Origin: Anaerolineales bacterium
GTDB lineage: Bacteria > Chloroflexota > Anaerolineae > Anaerolineales > Villigracilaceae
Assembly (NCBI GenBank): GCA_025056515.1
Contig: JANWWB010000123.1
Span: 1-6,437 of the forward strand
DNA length: 6,437 bases
Direction: 5' to 3'
The stretch's first letter is position 1, and each line of letters opens with the position of its first letter. Made by a program: the position numbers and the translations under genes. The notes beneath the pieces are model-generated. The model was not told the DNA's origin. It did no database searches and worked only from the letters and a program-made list of their open reading frames with translations. Of the stretch, positions 5,985 through 6,437 are shown piece after piece.

Positions 5985-6278
5985 AATTTATTGCAAAGGC
6001 CCGAGAAACTGAAATCCATGCCTAGTTGAGCCTTTGAAGACGGCAAAGCTCTGGCCGCGCGCTTAACGACCAAGGCCACTGAATGATTTCGGAGATTGCT
6101 GCGGAGGCTGCGCCGCCTCGCAGTGATACCATCTCTTGTTTGCCACAAAGTGTATTTGATTGTTCGAAGACGATAACTCGATTTTTTGGAAAACGAGCTC
6201 CGTTCTCGCAGGGTGCACTTCAAACATTTCATGCATATTCGTCTGCTCACTCTGCATCGAACAGGTTCGCTCAGGTAA
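5985..6278. other. Non-coding stretch between the aminotransferase promoter and a broken gene
   Basis: I find no credible gene in this stretch of nearly 300 bp. Minus-strand frames of 103 and 76 codons cross it, but they overlap the palindrome or tandem repeats and lack protein-like composition and ribosome sites. It holds the degenerate palindrome at 6091-6135 and a short TCGA...TCGA pairing before a T6 run (6181-6186), too weak to call a terminator. Confidence 0.6.
6091..6135. repeat. Degenerate intergenic palindromic repeat
   Basis: An inner hairpin pairs CTGCG (6099-6103) with CGCAG (6119-6123) and AGGC (6105-6108) with GCCT (6115-6118), with one bulged G and a 6-nt loop. GAGAT (6092-6096) and ATCTC (6131-6135) can close an outer stem. 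The wording GGAGATTGCT...GCCTCGCAGTGATA resembles a widespread bacterial intergenic repeat of the form GAGATTGCTTCG...CTCGCAATGACA, here with several changes. That resemblance is from memory and not tested. No T tract follows, so it is not a normal terminator. Confidence 0.5.
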
Positions 6279-6437
6279 CCTTCGCCACACCATGTACAGG
6301 GCGTGCGTCAGCCTGTCATTGCGCCGCTGACCGGCACGGTCAAAGTCTATGGGCAGGAAATGGCGTTGCAGTGGGAAGCCCTGCTGCTGGCAATTGCCGA
6401 AAAACTGGAACTGCCCAATTTTGGCCCGAACGGTTTT
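6279..6437 (+). pseudogene. Coding-like remnant, probably molybdopterin oxidoreductase large subunit, open at the right edge
   Basis: From 6279 to the window end one plus-strand frame is open and reads like real protein, with segments [20 protein letters not shown] and [20 protein letters not shown]. This resembles, from memory, an internal to C-terminal part of tetrathionate/polysulfide-reductase-type molybdopterin oxidoreductase catalytic subunits, which are normally 700-1000 aa. A TAA at 6276-6278 closes the frame upstream, and there is no ATG until 6360, no ribosome site and no coding signal before it. Only GTG at 6303 could serve as an earlier start, in mid-motif. It therefore looks 5'-truncated. 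The GC-rich codon use contrasts with the AT-richer stretch to the left. Alternatives are an upstream frameshift that I cannot see, an assembly join, or an unrelated gene with a chance resemblance. Confidence 0.5.

Noticed and set aside
6174..6205. Possible terminators near the T6 run and the CGAG/CTCG pairing
   Set aside because: Stems are only 4 bp long and no complete gene ends here.
5939..6293. Minus-strand frames of 103 and 76 codons upstream of the aminotransferase
   Set aside because: They translate the palindromic repeat and tandem repeats, lack ribosome sites and show no family resemblance.

Overview
The window (6437 bp, mixed GC around 50%) looks like chromosomal DNA of a free-living bacterium. 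The best guess is a member of the Chloroflexota (Anaerolineae-like). This rests on the style of the small HD-domain protein, the solute-binding lipoprotein, and a degenerate intergenic palindrome that resembles repeats I remember from such genomes. No rRNA or marker gene confirms it. I see no CRISPR array, tRNA, rRNA, phage gene or transposase.

Layout, left to right. (1) 5-2136, minus strand: part of an ABC importer operon. A sigma70-type promoter drives a solute-binding lipoprotein gene, followed by a permease gene that overlaps it by 11 bp. A perfect 15-bp hairpin plus T5 tract lies inside the first codons of the permease gene and could reduce permease relative to binding protein. Other importer genes (a second permease, the ATPase) would lie beyond the left edge. 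(2) 2302-2814, minus strand: a small HD-domain phosphohydrolase-like gene, possibly leaderless, followed by a structured 3' region. (3) 2815-3020: a divergent intergenic region with candidate promoters both ways, a strong 11-bp hairpin and a Shine-Dalgarno sequence with no start codon after it. (4) 3021-4579, plus strand: a two-gene unit, a GT-B glycosyltransferase (GT4-like) and then an Ogt-type methylated-DNA cysteine methyltransferase. (5) 4599-4660: a terminator-like element in the convergent gap, oriented for the next gene. (6) 4733-5917, minus strand: a complete fold-type I PLP aminotransferase, with an extended -10 promoter overlapped by two perfect tandem 18-bp repeats. (7) 5985-6278: a non-coding stretch with a degenerate palindromic repeat. 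(8) 6279-6437, plus strand: a coding-like stretch with no start, resembling an internal or C-terminal part of a molybdopterin oxidoreductase large subunit and running off the window, probably a decayed or truncated gene.

The genes do not form one evident pathway: solute uptake, an HD hydrolase, glycan transfer, alkylation repair and amino-acid transamination sit side by side. I found no convincing new multi-gene system. The most interesting signals are regulatory: the coding-embedded terminator, the tandem repeat at the aminotransferase promoter, and the structured divergent region.
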